Source of the DNA: Flavobacteriales bacterium
GTDB taxonomy: Bacteria; Bacteroidota; Bacteroidia; Flavobacteriales_D; Crocinitomicaceae
Direction: 5' to 3'
DNA length: 64,000 nt
Assembly (NCBI GenBank): GCA_947454525.1
Contig: CANGJM010000010.1
Location: 1 to 64,000, forward strand
Part shown: in pieces, positions 43,652 through 52,415 of the stretch
Layout of the letters: every line of letters starts with the position of its first letter
Position numbering within the stretch: position 1 is the first letter of the stretch
Notes under the pieces: generated by a model
Told to the model about the DNA's origin: nothing
The model's database searches: none
The model's input: only the letters and a program-made list of their open reading frames with translations
Translations under genes and position numbers: made by a program

Positions 43652-43942
43652 TTACTTGTCTAATACTTTTGGAATGCGGAAATAGTCAGAATCCTTTTTC
43701 GGTGCATTTCTCAATGCTTCCTCATGCGTTACGGTAACTTTTGGCTCGTCCTCACGCAAACGGTTTACTTCTTCGGACATAAAAATCAGTGGTTCCACAT
43801 TTTCTGTGTCAATTTCGGACAATTTATCCACGAATTCAATCATGCGCTCCATGTCCTTTTGAATCGAAACTTTATCCTCTCCTTTAAACTCCAATCGAGC
43901 AAGGTGTGCAATGTGATCAATTAATTCTTCCGTGATTTTCAT
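43652..43942 (-). CDS. gatC: Asp-tRNA(Asn)/Glu-tRNA(Gln) amidotransferase subunit C
   Basis: A 96-aa GatC. LIDHIAHLARLEF and the Glu-rich helical segment, then NVEPLIFMSEEVNRLREDEP and a C-terminal PKVLDK are the standard pattern. It stabilises the GatAB amidotransferase that makes Gln-tRNA and Asn-tRNA. GatA and GatB are not nearby. Lies 9 nt after plsC and 6 nt before the glycosyltransferase. Confidence 0.94.
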   Translation of the reverse strand: MKITEELIDHIAHLARLEFKGEDKVSIQKDMERMIEFVDKLSEIDTENVEPLIFMSEEVNRLREDEPKVTVTHEEALRNAPKKDSDYFRIPKVLDK

Positions 43943-43951
43943 GTGTCAAAA

Positions 43952-44722
43952 TTATTTATTTTCCTCGAATAAGTGTGGATATTCGCTTAAAATTGGTGCA
44001 TTTATTCGATCAAAGCAAGCCTGACGAATTTCGCTGATTTCCATCCTATTCAATTCCTCAACAGAGAAATAGGGATGAATGTACACACGAGAAATTCCAG
44101 GTTGAGCCGGGCCCAAGATATCTGTTGGATCAGAAAAAAGCTTGTAGTTATTCGTAAAAGTCAATGGCAACAATGGAATCCCCATGGTTTTCGCCATTTT
44201 AAAGGCGCCGTCTTTAAACGGAATCATTTTAGGACACTGATGATCTGGAATCGTTCCTTCCGGAAAAATCACAATGGACCAACCTTCCGCAACCGCTTTA
44301 TTCGCCATGGAATATGCTTGTCCAGCCTTGCTTTTATTCGCACGGTAAACAGGAATATTCAAGTTTTTGAAATACGTTCCAAGAATGGGATACTTGAGGA
44401 TTTCACTTTTCCCAAGAAAGACAAAAGGCGATTGAGGGAGAATTGAATGAAGGAGGAAAATATCCAAATACGAGGTGTGGTTTGCGACGATAATGTATGG
44501 ACCTTGAGGCAAGGTCGCTTTTTCCATAACGCGTACACCATAAAAACAGAAAATGCGCATCAACCAACTCCAAACGATGAAGAGTTTAAAGCTGATTTTT
44601 TTCCATTTGGGATTCATGATTAGAACCAAGAAGAACGGATAGAATAGCAGGGCAAAGATGCTAAACACTGTCGCAATGTAGAGCTTCCAAACCAATCCAA
44701 ACACGCCGAAAAAATTACGCAT
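43952..44722 (-). CDS. plsC: 1-acyl-sn-glycerol-3-phosphate acyltransferase
   Basis: About 256 aa, membrane-bound LPA acyltransferase. Two N-terminal helices (about 8-45), then the catalytic HX4D in VANHTSYLDIFLLH, the IPVYRANKS segment, and FPEGTIPDHQCP, the FPEGT glycerophosphate-binding motif. I set the start at the ATG at 44722 (MRNFFGVFG), three nt after a TATCTTTG box on the minus strand; longer in-frame starts would extend beyond this into the trpS promoter. First gene of plsC-gatC-glycosyltransferase, divergent from trpS. Confidence 0.9.
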   Translation of the reverse strand: MRNFFGVFGLVWKLYIATVFSIFALLFYPFFLVLIMNPKWKKISFKLFIVWSWLMRIFCFYGVRVMEKATLPQGPYIIVANHTSYLDIFLLHSILPQSPFVFLGKSEILKYPILGTYFKNLNIPVYRANKSKAGQAYSMANKAVAEGWSIVIFPEGTIPDHQCPKMIPFKDGAFKMAKTMGIPLLPLTFTNNYKLFSDPTDILGPAQPGISRVYIHPYFSVEELNRMEISEIRQACFDRINAPILSEYPHLFEENK

Positions 44723-44725
44723 AGT

Positions 44726-44733
44726 CAAAGATA
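44726..44733 (-). promoter_or_regulatory. -7 box TATCTTTG, 3 nt before plsC ATG
   Basis: A perfect TAnnTTTG on the minus strand. Three nt separate it from the ATG at 44722, which predicts a leaderless plsC message. Confidence 0.55.
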
Positions 44734-44778
44734 CGCTTTTCAGCACACTTTTGAATCCTTCGATTCCGCAGAAATGAG

Positions 44779-44786
44779 TAATTTTG
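44779..44786 (+). promoter_or_regulatory. -7 box TAATTTTG for trpS
   Basis: A perfect TAnnTTTG, 16 nt before the trpS ATG. Divergent from the plsC promoter 45 bp away. Confidence 0.55.
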
Positions 44787-44802
44787 GAAAAATAAACATC
44801 CA

Positions 44803-45771
44803 ATGGCACGCATTTTAACAGGAATTCAAAGTACAGGAACACCACACTTGGGAAACATCCTTGGTGCCATTCTTCCCGCAATTGAATTGGCTTCAAATCC
44901 AGCAAACGAAAGTTACCTGTTTATTGCGGACATGCATTCCTTGACGCAAATCAAGGAGGGAGAAACCTTGCGTCAAAATACCTACGCTACCGCAGCAACG
45001 TGGTTAGCATTTGGACTAGACAGTTCTAAAACAGTATTTTACCGTCAAAGCGATGTCCCACAAGTCACCGAGTTAATGTGGTATTTGCTGTGCATGTATC
45101 CATACAACCGTTTAACATTAGCACATAGTTTCAAGGACAAAGCGGACCGTTTAGACGATGTCAATGGCGGACTCTTCTCCTACCCGATTTTGATGGCAGC
45201 AGATATTTTGTTGTTCGATGCAGAGATTGTTCCCGTTGGAAAAGATCAAAAGCAACACATTGAAATGACACGAGACGTAGCCAATCGTTTCAACCTAGCT
45301 TATGGAGATACATTGGTCCTTCCAGAAGAACAAATTCGCGAGGACACCATGTTGATTCCGGGGACAGATGGAGAAAAGATGAGTAAATCCAGAGGGAATT
45401 ACATCGATATTTTCTTGCCGGAAAAACAGTTGAGAAAGCAAATCATGTCCATCGTTTCCGACAGTACGCCATTGGAAGACCCAAAGAATCCAGATACATG
45501 TCACACGTTTGCCTTGTATCAATTGCTCGCTAGCGAAGCTGAAGTACAGGCGATGCGTGAAAATTACCTTCGTGGCAACTACGGATTTGGACATGCGAAA
45601 CAAGCATTATTCGAATTGATCTTGAGCAAATTTGAAAAACAACGTTTGCGTTTCGATGAATTAATGGCGAATCCATCTGAAATCGATGCCGCACTTCAAA
45701 TCGGTGCACAAAAAGCACAATCCGTTGCAAATGCCGTCTTAAAACGCGTTCGAACGAAGGTTGGTTACTGA
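44803..45771 (+). CDS. trpS: Tryptophanyl-tRNA synthetase
   Basis: A 322-aa class I synthetase. HIGH-type motif in TGTPHLGNILGA (about 11-22), tryptophan-site YLFIADMHSLTQ, DKADRLDDVNGGLFSYPILMAADI, VGKDQKQHIE, and KMSKSRGN (about 192-199). Length is usual. Divergent from plsC and convergent with the YhcG gene. Confidence 0.95.
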   Translation: MARILTGIQSTGTPHLGNILGAILPAIELASNPANESYLFIADMHSLTQIKEGETLRQNTYATAATWLAFGLDSSKTVFYRQSDVPQVTELMWYLLCMYPYNRLTLAHSFKDKADRLDDVNGGLFSYPILMAADILLFDAEIVPVGKDQKQHIEMTRDVANRFNLAYGDTLVLPEEQIREDTMLIPGTDGEKMSKSRGNYIDIFLPEKQLRKQIMSIVSDSTPLEDPKNPDTCHTFALYQLLASEAEVQAMRENYLRGNYGFGHAKQALFELILSKFEKQRLRFDELMANPSEIDAALQIGAQKAQSVANAVLKRVRTKVGY

Positions 45772-45779
45772 TTCAGATT

Positions 45780-46862
45780 TCAAGCAATCTTTCTCTTTTC
45801 TTTTTGTAGAAATTGTTTCAACTCATGCTGACTTGGCAATGCTGTTTGATACGTGGTGACAAATAAATTTTTGTCCATACCTCCCAAAGCATACTCGACC
45901 AATTCATCGTTTTTATCCGTGCATAGCAAAATACCAATCGGTGGATTGTCATTTTTTTCCTGAAGATGGCGCTTAAAATATTGAACATACGTGTTTAATT
46001 GTCCGACATTTGCGTGACTAAATCCATCCACTTTTAATTCGATAAGGATATGACATTTCAGAATTCGGTGATAAAAAACTAAATCAATGAAAAAATACTC
46101 ACCACCAATTACAATTCTCTTTTGTTGTCCTTCAAAACAAAAGCCATGTCCCAATTCCAACATAAAATTCCTTAAATCACTAATCAGCGCATTTTCAAAG
46201 TCTGATTCAACTGCTAAAATTGAATCAGGCAAATCCAAAAAATCAAAAACAAAGGGAGTTTTTATCAGGGACTGTACGGATTGTACTTCGTTCGATTTAA
46301 TGGAATCCACCACCTTTCGTTTGTCTTTCGATAAGGCCGTTCTTTCATAGCTTAAACTATTGATTTGCCGCCTTAAATCCCGGACGGACCACGTTCCTTT
46401 AATCGCTTGAATTTCATAGAATTGCCTTTTATCCTTATCCGTGATTTTCATCAATTCGGTGAGATGTGAAAAAGAGAGATTATCAATTAACTTTGATATA
46501 TTGTCATCAGAACCGATGGACGATGGAGATAATGCAGACGTTGTCTGCACTATTTTTTCTGGTAATTTGAATTGTGCAGACACTGTCTGCATTATTTGAG
46601 GATACACTACATAAAACTGTTTGAACAATTTTAAATTCCTTTCAGATAAGCCTTTTCTATCAAGCGTTTCCGCTATCGTTTGCTCTAATTTGGAACCATA
46701 ATTCGCTCGATCAGATCCATTCTGTTCATATTCAAAAAGGTATCCTCCGATCAACCAATTTCGAATGGTTAACAAACGGTCAATCGACTTTGCGGCTTGA
46801 GCGGTTAATTGACCATCTAACTGACTGATTTGAGAAAGAAGTGCGTTCAGATCATTTTTCAT
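45780..46862 (-). CDS. YhcG-family DUF1016 protein with PDDEXK nuclease domain
   Basis: A 360-aa protein. The N-terminal DUF1016_N part (about 1-170) is helical (NWLIGGYLFEYEQNGSDRANYG, WSVRDLRRQINSLSYERTAL). The C-terminal PDDEXK domain (about 190-350) has FVFDFLDLP, LGHGFCFEGQQKRIVIGG, the catalytic Asp in FFIDLVFYHR and ELK in ILIELKVDGF. YhcG proteins are often accessory genes beside type I restriction systems or repeats, with a suspected role in DNA processing or defence. None of those systems is nearby here. An imperfect hairpin lies just upstream at 46934-46968. Confidence 0.9.
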   Translation of the reverse strand: MKNDLNALLSQISQLDGQLTAQAAKSIDRLLTIRNWLIGGYLFEYEQNGSDRANYGSKLEQTIAETLDRKGLSERNLKLFKQFYVVYPQIMQTVSAQFKLPEKIVQTTSALSPSSIGSDDNISKLIDNLSFSHLTELMKITDKDKRQFYEIQAIKGTWSVRDLRRQINSLSYERTALSKDKRKVVDSIKSNEVQSVQSLIKTPFVFDFLDLPDSILAVESDFENALISDLRNFMLELGHGFCFEGQQKRIVIGGEYFFIDLVFYHRILKCHILIELKVDGFSHANVGQLNTYVQYFKRHLQEKNDNPPIGILLCTDKNDELVEYALGGMDKNLFVTTYQTALPSQHELKQFLQKEKRKIA

Positions 46863-46933
46863 TGACTCGTTTTAGTTGATTGATTTTTTCACTGAATTTG
46901 CATTCCGTGAATGGTTTCACGATGAAAAGCAAA

Positions 46934-46968
46934 TTGCGGATGAAGGATACAAATCCTTCACCTTGCAA
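46934..46968. repeat. Imperfect hairpin upstream of the YhcG gene
   Basis: TTGCGGATGAAGGAT followed by ATCCTTCACCTTGCAA, with an ACAA loop: a stem of about 14 pairs with one bulge. It lies in the 180-bp gap between the TonB and YhcG genes; the rest of that gap shows no ORF. It could be a REP-like repeat or a terminator without T-run. Confidence 0.4.
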
Positions 46969-47042
46969 TCAACGCAAGAAATCAACTAATTATTGTTCGC
47001 TAGATGCACTTGTCCTATTCTTTCAGCGCACGATGCTTATTA

Positions 47043-48896
47043 TTAAACTTTCGTGAACGCATAATTCAATCCCACTTTGAACCATCTTCCCGGCATCTGG
47101 ACAAATCCTGCCTCGACATAATTGGTATTCGTTAGATTATTTGCTTCAACAAACAGGTTGAATCCTTTTAAATTACCAGAAATCAACTTGAGGTCGACCA
47201 ATTGATATGCCGGATTAGAAACACGTTGAATAAATCGATAATTCACTTGCATACTTCCAAATTTCGAAAACTGAAAACTGAATTTAGCAATCAATTGGTG
47301 TCTTAAGTTCGAATACGCGTAGCGGGACTCCACATTTTCATCAAACACATGCGTGGCTTGAATATATGTGTAAGACAATTCAAGGAAGTTCGGTTTAAAT
47401 GCTGCAGGATAAACAAAGGTTTTACGCACGGTTGCTTCCAAACCGTAAAATCGAACTTCGGCAATATTGACAGGTTTCCATTTATTAGGATTTGGTATCA
47501 CACTGGAAGAATCTCTTACCCAATCGATCATGTTGTAAGTTTGACGATAAAACACATTTCCTTCTAAATACAATTTCCCATTTTTAAACCATCCTAGTTC
47601 TGCTGAATTAGCATATTCCGGCTTTAAATCTGCGTTCCCCATGTTTGAAGGATCAGAATAATACAATTCTGTATACGTTGGAATTCGGTTGCTTTTTGCA
47701 AGGTTCACATACATACGATTTTGCTCATTCAACTGAAACGCACCTTGGATACTCGGCAGCAATTTCAATGGAACATCGGAATACTGAAATACGAGCATAC
47801 TTGTTGTGGCAGTCAGCCTTCCATTTTTGTAAATTAGGTCACCAAATCCACTGGAATACTGTCGGTTTCGCAATCCCAAATTGGAACTATTCAGTACCTC
47901 AATACGGTGCTCTACGCCCAAATGGTATTGCCAGTTGCTTAAAAACTTCCCATTTAGTATGCTTTCCAAACTATAGGTTTCTGAAAAATGACGATTGGTG
48001 TAAAATCCAGGATCGTTGCGTTTAAGTCTGAATTCATCGCGATTGGTACGTGTGCTCAAACGATTGACCCAGGTTGCTTTTTTAAAAAACACGTTGTAAC
48101 GCAAACCGGCAAATGCATTTTGAGTGCTTTCCCATTGATCAGGGAATTTGTTGGAGTAAAAACCATTCGCACCAAATTTACGATCTGAATACGCCAACAT
48201 CACCAACAAGTACTGTTTTTTAAAGGTTTTCCCTCCTTCGTATGAAATCTGTTTATTGTCAAAATCTGAATTCGACCAATGTCCGTTTGAACGATCAAAT
48301 CCCATCGATAACTTTTGATTCCATCCTTTGATGGGCGCGCTCATCGTTACATTGATTCCTGCCGTACCAAATGACCCAGCATAGGACTGTGCTTTGACAA
48401 ACGTTTTTCCCGAAAGGTTAGAAACAAAATTGACCGCACCTGCAAGTGCACTTTGTCCAAACATATGTGTTGCTGGACCTTTCGTAACTTCAATTTGATC
48501 AATGGCACTCACCGTGAAAGGAATGTTCATCGCATGATGTCCTGTTTGTGGATCCACCATTTTGAATCCATTTACTAAAATCAATGTTTGTTCGAAACTA
48601 CCACCACGAATACCGATATCTGCTTGCATTCCGTTTAAGCCACGCTGACGAACATCCACGCCGGAAGTATAGCTCAACGCTTCGCTTAAACTTCGAGAAG
48701 GCAACATCGCCAATTTATCGGCTTTGAGCAGCGTCATCGATTGATTTCGTTTAAAATAATCTATTGGATTCCCTCTTCCAGTTATAATAATATCATTTAA
48801 AGTCATGATTTTAGCCGGAGGGATAATAATGTCTCGTTGACCAAATGAGTGAATCGCTATAAAGAAGAGAACAAGAAGTACCGCGTTTTTATTCAT
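47043..48896 (-). CDS. TonB-dependent outer-membrane receptor
   Basis: About 617 aa. A signal peptide ends near SFGQ (about 20). The plug domain (about 50-150; LSYTSGVDVRQRG, MQADIGIRGGSFEQTLILVNG, IEVTKGPATHMFGQSALAGAV) is followed by a 22-strand type barrel ending in the aromatic-terminal FKVGLNYAFTK. I choose the ATG at 48896 (MNKNAVLLVLFF): a longer frame starting at 48923 would begin before the -7 box at 48911-48918. There is no carboxypeptidase-like N-terminal domain, so it is not SusC-type. Ligand unknown (BtuB/siderophore-like). Downstream of, and 58 bp from, the beta-mannosidase gene. Confidence 0.9.
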   Translation of the reverse strand: MNKNAVLLVLFFIAIHSFGQRDIIIPPAKIMTLNDIIITGRGNPIDYFKRNQSMTLLKADKLAMLPSRSLSEALSYTSGVDVRQRGLNGMQADIGIRGGSFEQTLILVNGFKMVDPQTGHHAMNIPFTVSAIDQIEVTKGPATHMFGQSALAGAVNFVSNLSGKTFVKAQSYAGSFGTAGINVTMSAPIKGWNQKLSMGFDRSNGHWSNSDFDNKQISYEGGKTFKKQYLLVMLAYSDRKFGANGFYSNKFPDQWESTQNAFAGLRYNVFFKKATWVNRLSTRTNRDEFRLKRNDPGFYTNRHFSETYSLESILNGKFLSNWQYHLGVEHRIEVLNSSNLGLRNRQYSSGFGDLIYKNGRLTATTSMLVFQYSDVPLKLLPSIQGAFQLNEQNRMYVNLAKSNRIPTYTELYYSDPSNMGNADLKPEYANSAELGWFKNGKLYLEGNVFYRQTYNMIDWVRDSSSVIPNPNKWKPVNIAEVRFYGLEATVRKTFVYPAAFKPNFLELSYTYIQATHVFDENVESRYAYSNLRHQLIAKFSFQFSKFGSMQVNYRFIQRVSNPAYQLVDLKLISGNLKGFNLFVEANNLTNTNYVEAGFVQMPGRWFKVGLNYAFTKV

Positions 48897-48910
48897 TTCG
48901 ATTTTTCTTG

Positions 48911-48918
48911 CAAAAATA
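48911..48918 (-). promoter_or_regulatory. -7 box TATTTTTG for the TonB receptor
   Basis: A perfect TAnnTTTG on the minus strand with 14 nt between it and the ATG at 48896. It rules out the longer 48923 start. Confidence 0.55.
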
Positions 48919-48954
48919 CGCATCGTAAGTTTTACACGAGTATTTTAGTCCCCC

Positions 48955-51423
48955 TTAATGGTAGAGAAAAGAAAAATCAGTAAGCTCCGGAACTTCACCA
49001 GCAAATTGGATGCGAATGAGGTGCTCACCTGGCAGTAAATGAACAAAATTACGGTCAAAGGAAATTTCCGTTTTTTGCGAAAAAAGCCAGAAATCAGCAC
49101 AAAAAGCACTATTTTTCACCCAAACCTCTGCCGTTTTGTTCAATTTATCTACATTTTTGATCGATAGTTCAATTTGAACTTCTCGTTTTTTCGGTGCTGG
49201 TCCGACAACAAAATCTCGAGTAACTCCGTTGGATAATTCCACCCGAATCAGTTGTTCGTTCTTTGGAATGACGCTCCAAATCATTTTACTCTCTTGATAA
49301 GCCAAGATTGCATTGCCATCAACAAATAATGGAGACAATCCACGTTCACCCGAATTCAAGTTATAAATCAATATTTTATATCCTAAATCTTGATTCTCCA
49401 TGACATCGGACTTCACATAAAGTTGCACTTCACCTTTATCCGTTGTTTTCTGCAAAATAGCCACAGGTTGATAATCCTCACGCATGGCATAATGCAAGGC
49501 TTTCCAATTTCCCTGGTAATCGATGCTCGACCAAGTCGGTGCTGGCCAACAGTCGTTTAATTGCCAATACAAGGTTCCCATGCAACGGGGAGCATCCAAA
49601 CGATGTCCGGAAACTGCACTCGAAACGGCGTATCGTTGCGTCAATTGAGAGAAATAAACAAACTGTTCAAAATCCTTGCTTTTCCCGTACAACAAATTGG
49701 CATGCTTTTGAATCATTCCATTTCCTACGTAGCTTTTTTGGTGGTGCTTCATCACCTGACTGGACAAATTCCAATCAGAACGTTCGGAAAAAGACTTCAA
49801 GGTGGCAAATTCAGGAAAACTTTGGAATCCATATTCAGCGTTGAATCGTCCAATCTTCGTTGCGAAATCGGACATCGGGTCTTTTCCGTGCCAAACACCC
49901 CAGTAATGTTGAGATCCATGATTGTAGAAATCGTCATTTCCCCAATTGCTTAACGGAGAGGTGTGAATGTAATGTGTGTTGGTCCAGTTCGAAACGATTT
50001 TCGGCGCCAATCCTTTAAACAAGGCATTGTAGGCATTCAAAATGGTTTCTTGTTCTGAATCGGATAAATGGTATTGGCTTTGAAATCCCCAATTTTTCCA
50101 TGCGACATCGACTTCGTTGTTTCCATTAAATAACACGACCGATGGATGAGCGGAAATACGTGGTATCTGGTAATTGAACTCTGCTTCAACTGTTTTTAAA
50201 AACGCCTCATCACCTGGATACATTGCACAAGCAAACATAAAATCCTGCCACACCATGATTCCTTTTTCGTCACAAGCACGGAAAAAAGCCTCTTCTGGAT
50301 AAAATCCTCCGCCCCAAATACGCACCATGTTGAAGTTCGCCTTGGACATTTGTTCGACCTGATTGATCCAATCTTCTTCGCTTATGGATGCAGGAAAAAC
50401 AGATGGTGGAATGAAATCCGCTCCTTTACAGAAGATCGGAAGTCCGTTTACCTGAAATTCATACGATGTTCCCCATTGGTCTTTGTTTTGAATCAATTCA
50501 GCAGTTCGTATTCCAAATTGAAGCGCTTTTTCATCCAGCAATTTGCCATTAACAAAAAGTCGAAGTGTATCGTGGTAAAGATTTGGTTCACTGATTCCAG
50601 CCGGCCACCATAATTGTGGATTGTACTGAATGACTTCTGCCTCCAAATGTCCAGAAGCGCTATTTTTTTTCAGCGGAAGTTCTCCGTACAGTTCAGAGAT
50701 CACTTGAAAGGATGCTGTTTGATCCACGACATCCAAAACGTATTTCAAGCGAGCGAAAAGCTCCTCTTTAGGTATCGATAAGGTTTGAATGGTGAGTCCT
50801 TGAATTTCATTCTCTTTGGCAATGCGAACTTCCACTGGTTTTGCAAATCCAATGGTGTTCATGCGGAGTGCCCAGTCCCAGCCGAATTGGTATTGGGGTT
50901 TACGTGAGAGCGGCGCTACTTTCCAGTTGGAAGGATCATTCGGCGCTGGATAGTGGAAAGCCTCGGTTTCATATCGTTCCTTGTGATGCAGCGTTGGCGG
51001 AGTAAAAACGACACGAATGTCATTGTAGCCACACTGTAAATTGGATTTAATTTTAAACGTAAATGGATGAAAGAAATTATCCGTTTTTCCCGCTAATTTC
51101 CCGTTGACATATACCGCAGCGTAGGTATCTACATTTGGAAAGTACAGTTCGATTTCCTTCGCCAGAAATTGTTCTTCCGTGAGGTAAAATTTGGATTGAA
51201 ATTCCCATTCAAATTCCTCAATCCATTGGTAAAGCTCTTCGTTTTTACCGTAAAAAGGGTCCGGCAGTTCACCTGAATGATACAGCGCCTCTTGAATACT
51301 TCCCTTTTCACCAAATGATTTCCATTCGTTTGTTTTTGGGTTTTTGTAGGTCCAATTTAGCACGGTTTGACCTTGAACGAGTCCGAACATACTACAAAGA
51401 ATGACAGTCATCCATTTTCCCAT
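48955..51423 (-). CDS. Glycoside hydrolase family 2 beta-mannosidase
   Basis: An 822-aa secreted glycosidase. A signal peptide ends at VQGQ (about 19). GH2 domains in order: N-terminal jelly roll (about 30-190), an Ig-like domain, and the TIM barrel (about 300-600) with acid/base Glu in LFNGNNEVDVAW and nucleophile Glu in FNAEYGFQSFPE. The beta-mannosidase-type motif MVRIWGGGFYPEEAFF is clear. It should cleave terminal beta-1,4-mannose, for example Man-beta-GlcNAc. Its ATG overlaps the stop of a glycosylasparaginase gene by one base, so they form a catabolic pair. Confidence 0.92.
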   Translation of the reverse strand: MGKWMTVILCSMFGLVQGQTVLNWTYKNPKTNEWKSFGEKGSIQEALYHSGELPDPFYGKNEELYQWIEEFEWEFQSKFYLTEEQFLAKEIELYFPNVDTYAAVYVNGKLAGKTDNFFHPFTFKIKSNLQCGYNDIRVVFTPPTLHHKERYETEAFHYPAPNDPSNWKVAPLSRKPQYQFGWDWALRMNTIGFAKPVEVRIAKENEIQGLTIQTLSIPKEELFARLKYVLDVVDQTASFQVISELYGELPLKKNSASGHLEAEVIQYNPQLWWPAGISEPNLYHDTLRLFVNGKLLDEKALQFGIRTAELIQNKDQWGTSYEFQVNGLPIFCKGADFIPPSVFPASISEEDWINQVEQMSKANFNMVRIWGGGFYPEEAFFRACDEKGIMVWQDFMFACAMYPGDEAFLKTVEAEFNYQIPRISAHPSVVLFNGNNEVDVAWKNWGFQSQYHLSDSEQETILNAYNALFKGLAPKIVSNWTNTHYIHTSPLSNWGNDDFYNHGSQHYWGVWHGKDPMSDFATKIGRFNAEYGFQSFPEFATLKSFSERSDWNLSSQVMKHHQKSYVGNGMIQKHANLLYGKSKDFEQFVYFSQLTQRYAVSSAVSGHRLDAPRCMGTLYWQLNDCWPAPTWSSIDYQGNWKALHYAMREDYQPVAILQKTTDKGEVQLYVKSDVMENQDLGYKILIYNLNSGERGLSPLFVDGNAILAYQESKMIWSVIPKNEQLIRVELSNGVTRDFVVGPAPKKREVQIELSIKNVDKLNKTAEVWVKNSAFCADFWLFSQKTEISFDRNFVHLLPGEHLIRIQFAGEVPELTDFSFLYH

Positions 51424-52412
51424 TACCAGTTGCGATCAAAGGTTGCATCGACCATTTTCTCTTCTTCCATGGTTCTCAAGGCAAAGTTGAATCCATTGTA
51501 AATCGAATACGCACCGTAATTACCGTCTTTATCCAAGGCAATGAATCCACATTGTAATCCAGTCAAATCATCGTGTTTCTTGATGATGCGCATGCACGCT
51601 TCTTTACAGGCGTCCATCGGTGAATACCCGTGACGCATCAACTCAACGACAGTGTGACTTCCAGCCACGCGAATAATCGCTTCACCGAGTCCTGTTGACG
51701 TTGCTGCTCCAACTTCTTGATCGATAAACAATCCAGCGCCAATAATCGGTGAATCTCCCACACGTCCATGCATTTTGTAGGCCCATCCACTTGTCGTGCA
51801 GGCTCCGCTAAAATTCCCTTTCGCATCCATGGCAATCATACCAATGGTATCGTGGTTTTCGTGGTTAATCTCTGGTTTTTTGAAAACGTCTTTGTTTTCT
51901 TTTTTCCATTTTTCGTAGTCTTTTTTCACTTCTGGAATCGGCGTTTTGATGGTATCAAAGCCATAATCCAAGGCAAATTGACGTGCACCATCTCCCACCA
52001 ACATCACGTGTTGCGTTTTTTCCATCACCGCACGTGCCACCGAAATCGGATGTGCGATTCCTTCGAGACATGCAACGGAGCCACAGCGCGAACGCTCATC
52101 CATGATACATGCATCTAGGGTTACGTGTCCGTCGCGGTCTGGACGTCCACCGATTCCTACACTGCGATTCGTAATGTCTGATTCCGTTACGCGAACGCCT
52201 TTTTCCACAGCGTCCAATGCGGACCCACCGTTTTTCAAGACTTCCCACGCAGCTTTGTTGGCATCCAGTCCATGAATCCATGTAGAAAGTACAATTGGAC
52301 CCTTCACTTTACCACTTGCTGAAGTCGCTACGACCTTTGCTGCTTTCGCGGGCTCAATCAAACTGAGGATACCAGTTGCAGCGCCAAGTTTGAGGAAATT
52401 TCTTCTTTTCAT
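51423..52412 (-). CDS. N4-(beta-N-acetylglucosaminyl)-L-asparaginase (Ntn hydrolase)
   Basis: A 329-aa isoaspartyl-peptidase/asparaginase family protein. A twin-arginine-like signal (MKRRNFLKLGAATGILSL) predicts periplasmic export. The autocleavage/nucleophile Thr is in HDTIGMIAMDAKGNFSG (about 191), followed by RVGDSPIIGAGLF and AATSTGLGEA, the substrate-binding residues. The family cleaves GlcNAc-Asn bonds left from N-linked glycans. One base of its stop is shared with the beta-mannosidase ATG. It begins 4 nt from mltG, so it joins the dapF operon. Confidence 0.92.
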   Translation of the reverse strand: MKRRNFLKLGAATGILSLIEPAKAAKVVATSASGKVKGPIVLSTWIHGLDANKAAWEVLKNGGSALDAVEKGVRVTESDITNRSVGIGGRPDRDGHVTLDACIMDERSRCGSVACLEGIAHPISVARAVMEKTQHVMLVGDGARQFALDYGFDTIKTPIPEVKKDYEKWKKENKDVFKKPEINHENHDTIGMIAMDAKGNFSGACTTSGWAYKMHGRVGDSPIIGAGLFIDQEVGAATSTGLGEAIIRVAGSHTVVELMRHGYSPMDACKEACMRIIKKHDDLTGLQCGFIALDKDGNYGAYSIYNGFNFALRTMEEEKMVDATFDRNW

Positions 52413-52415
52413 AGC

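Noticed and set aside
48897..48923. Longer start (MRIFARKIE) for the TonB receptor
   Set aside because: The -7 box lies inside these codons, and the ATG at 48896 gives a clean signal peptide.
48897..48954. Cobalamin riboswitch before the TonB receptor
   Set aside because: The gap to the upstream gene is only 58 bp, too short for that riboswitch, and no conserved core is visible.
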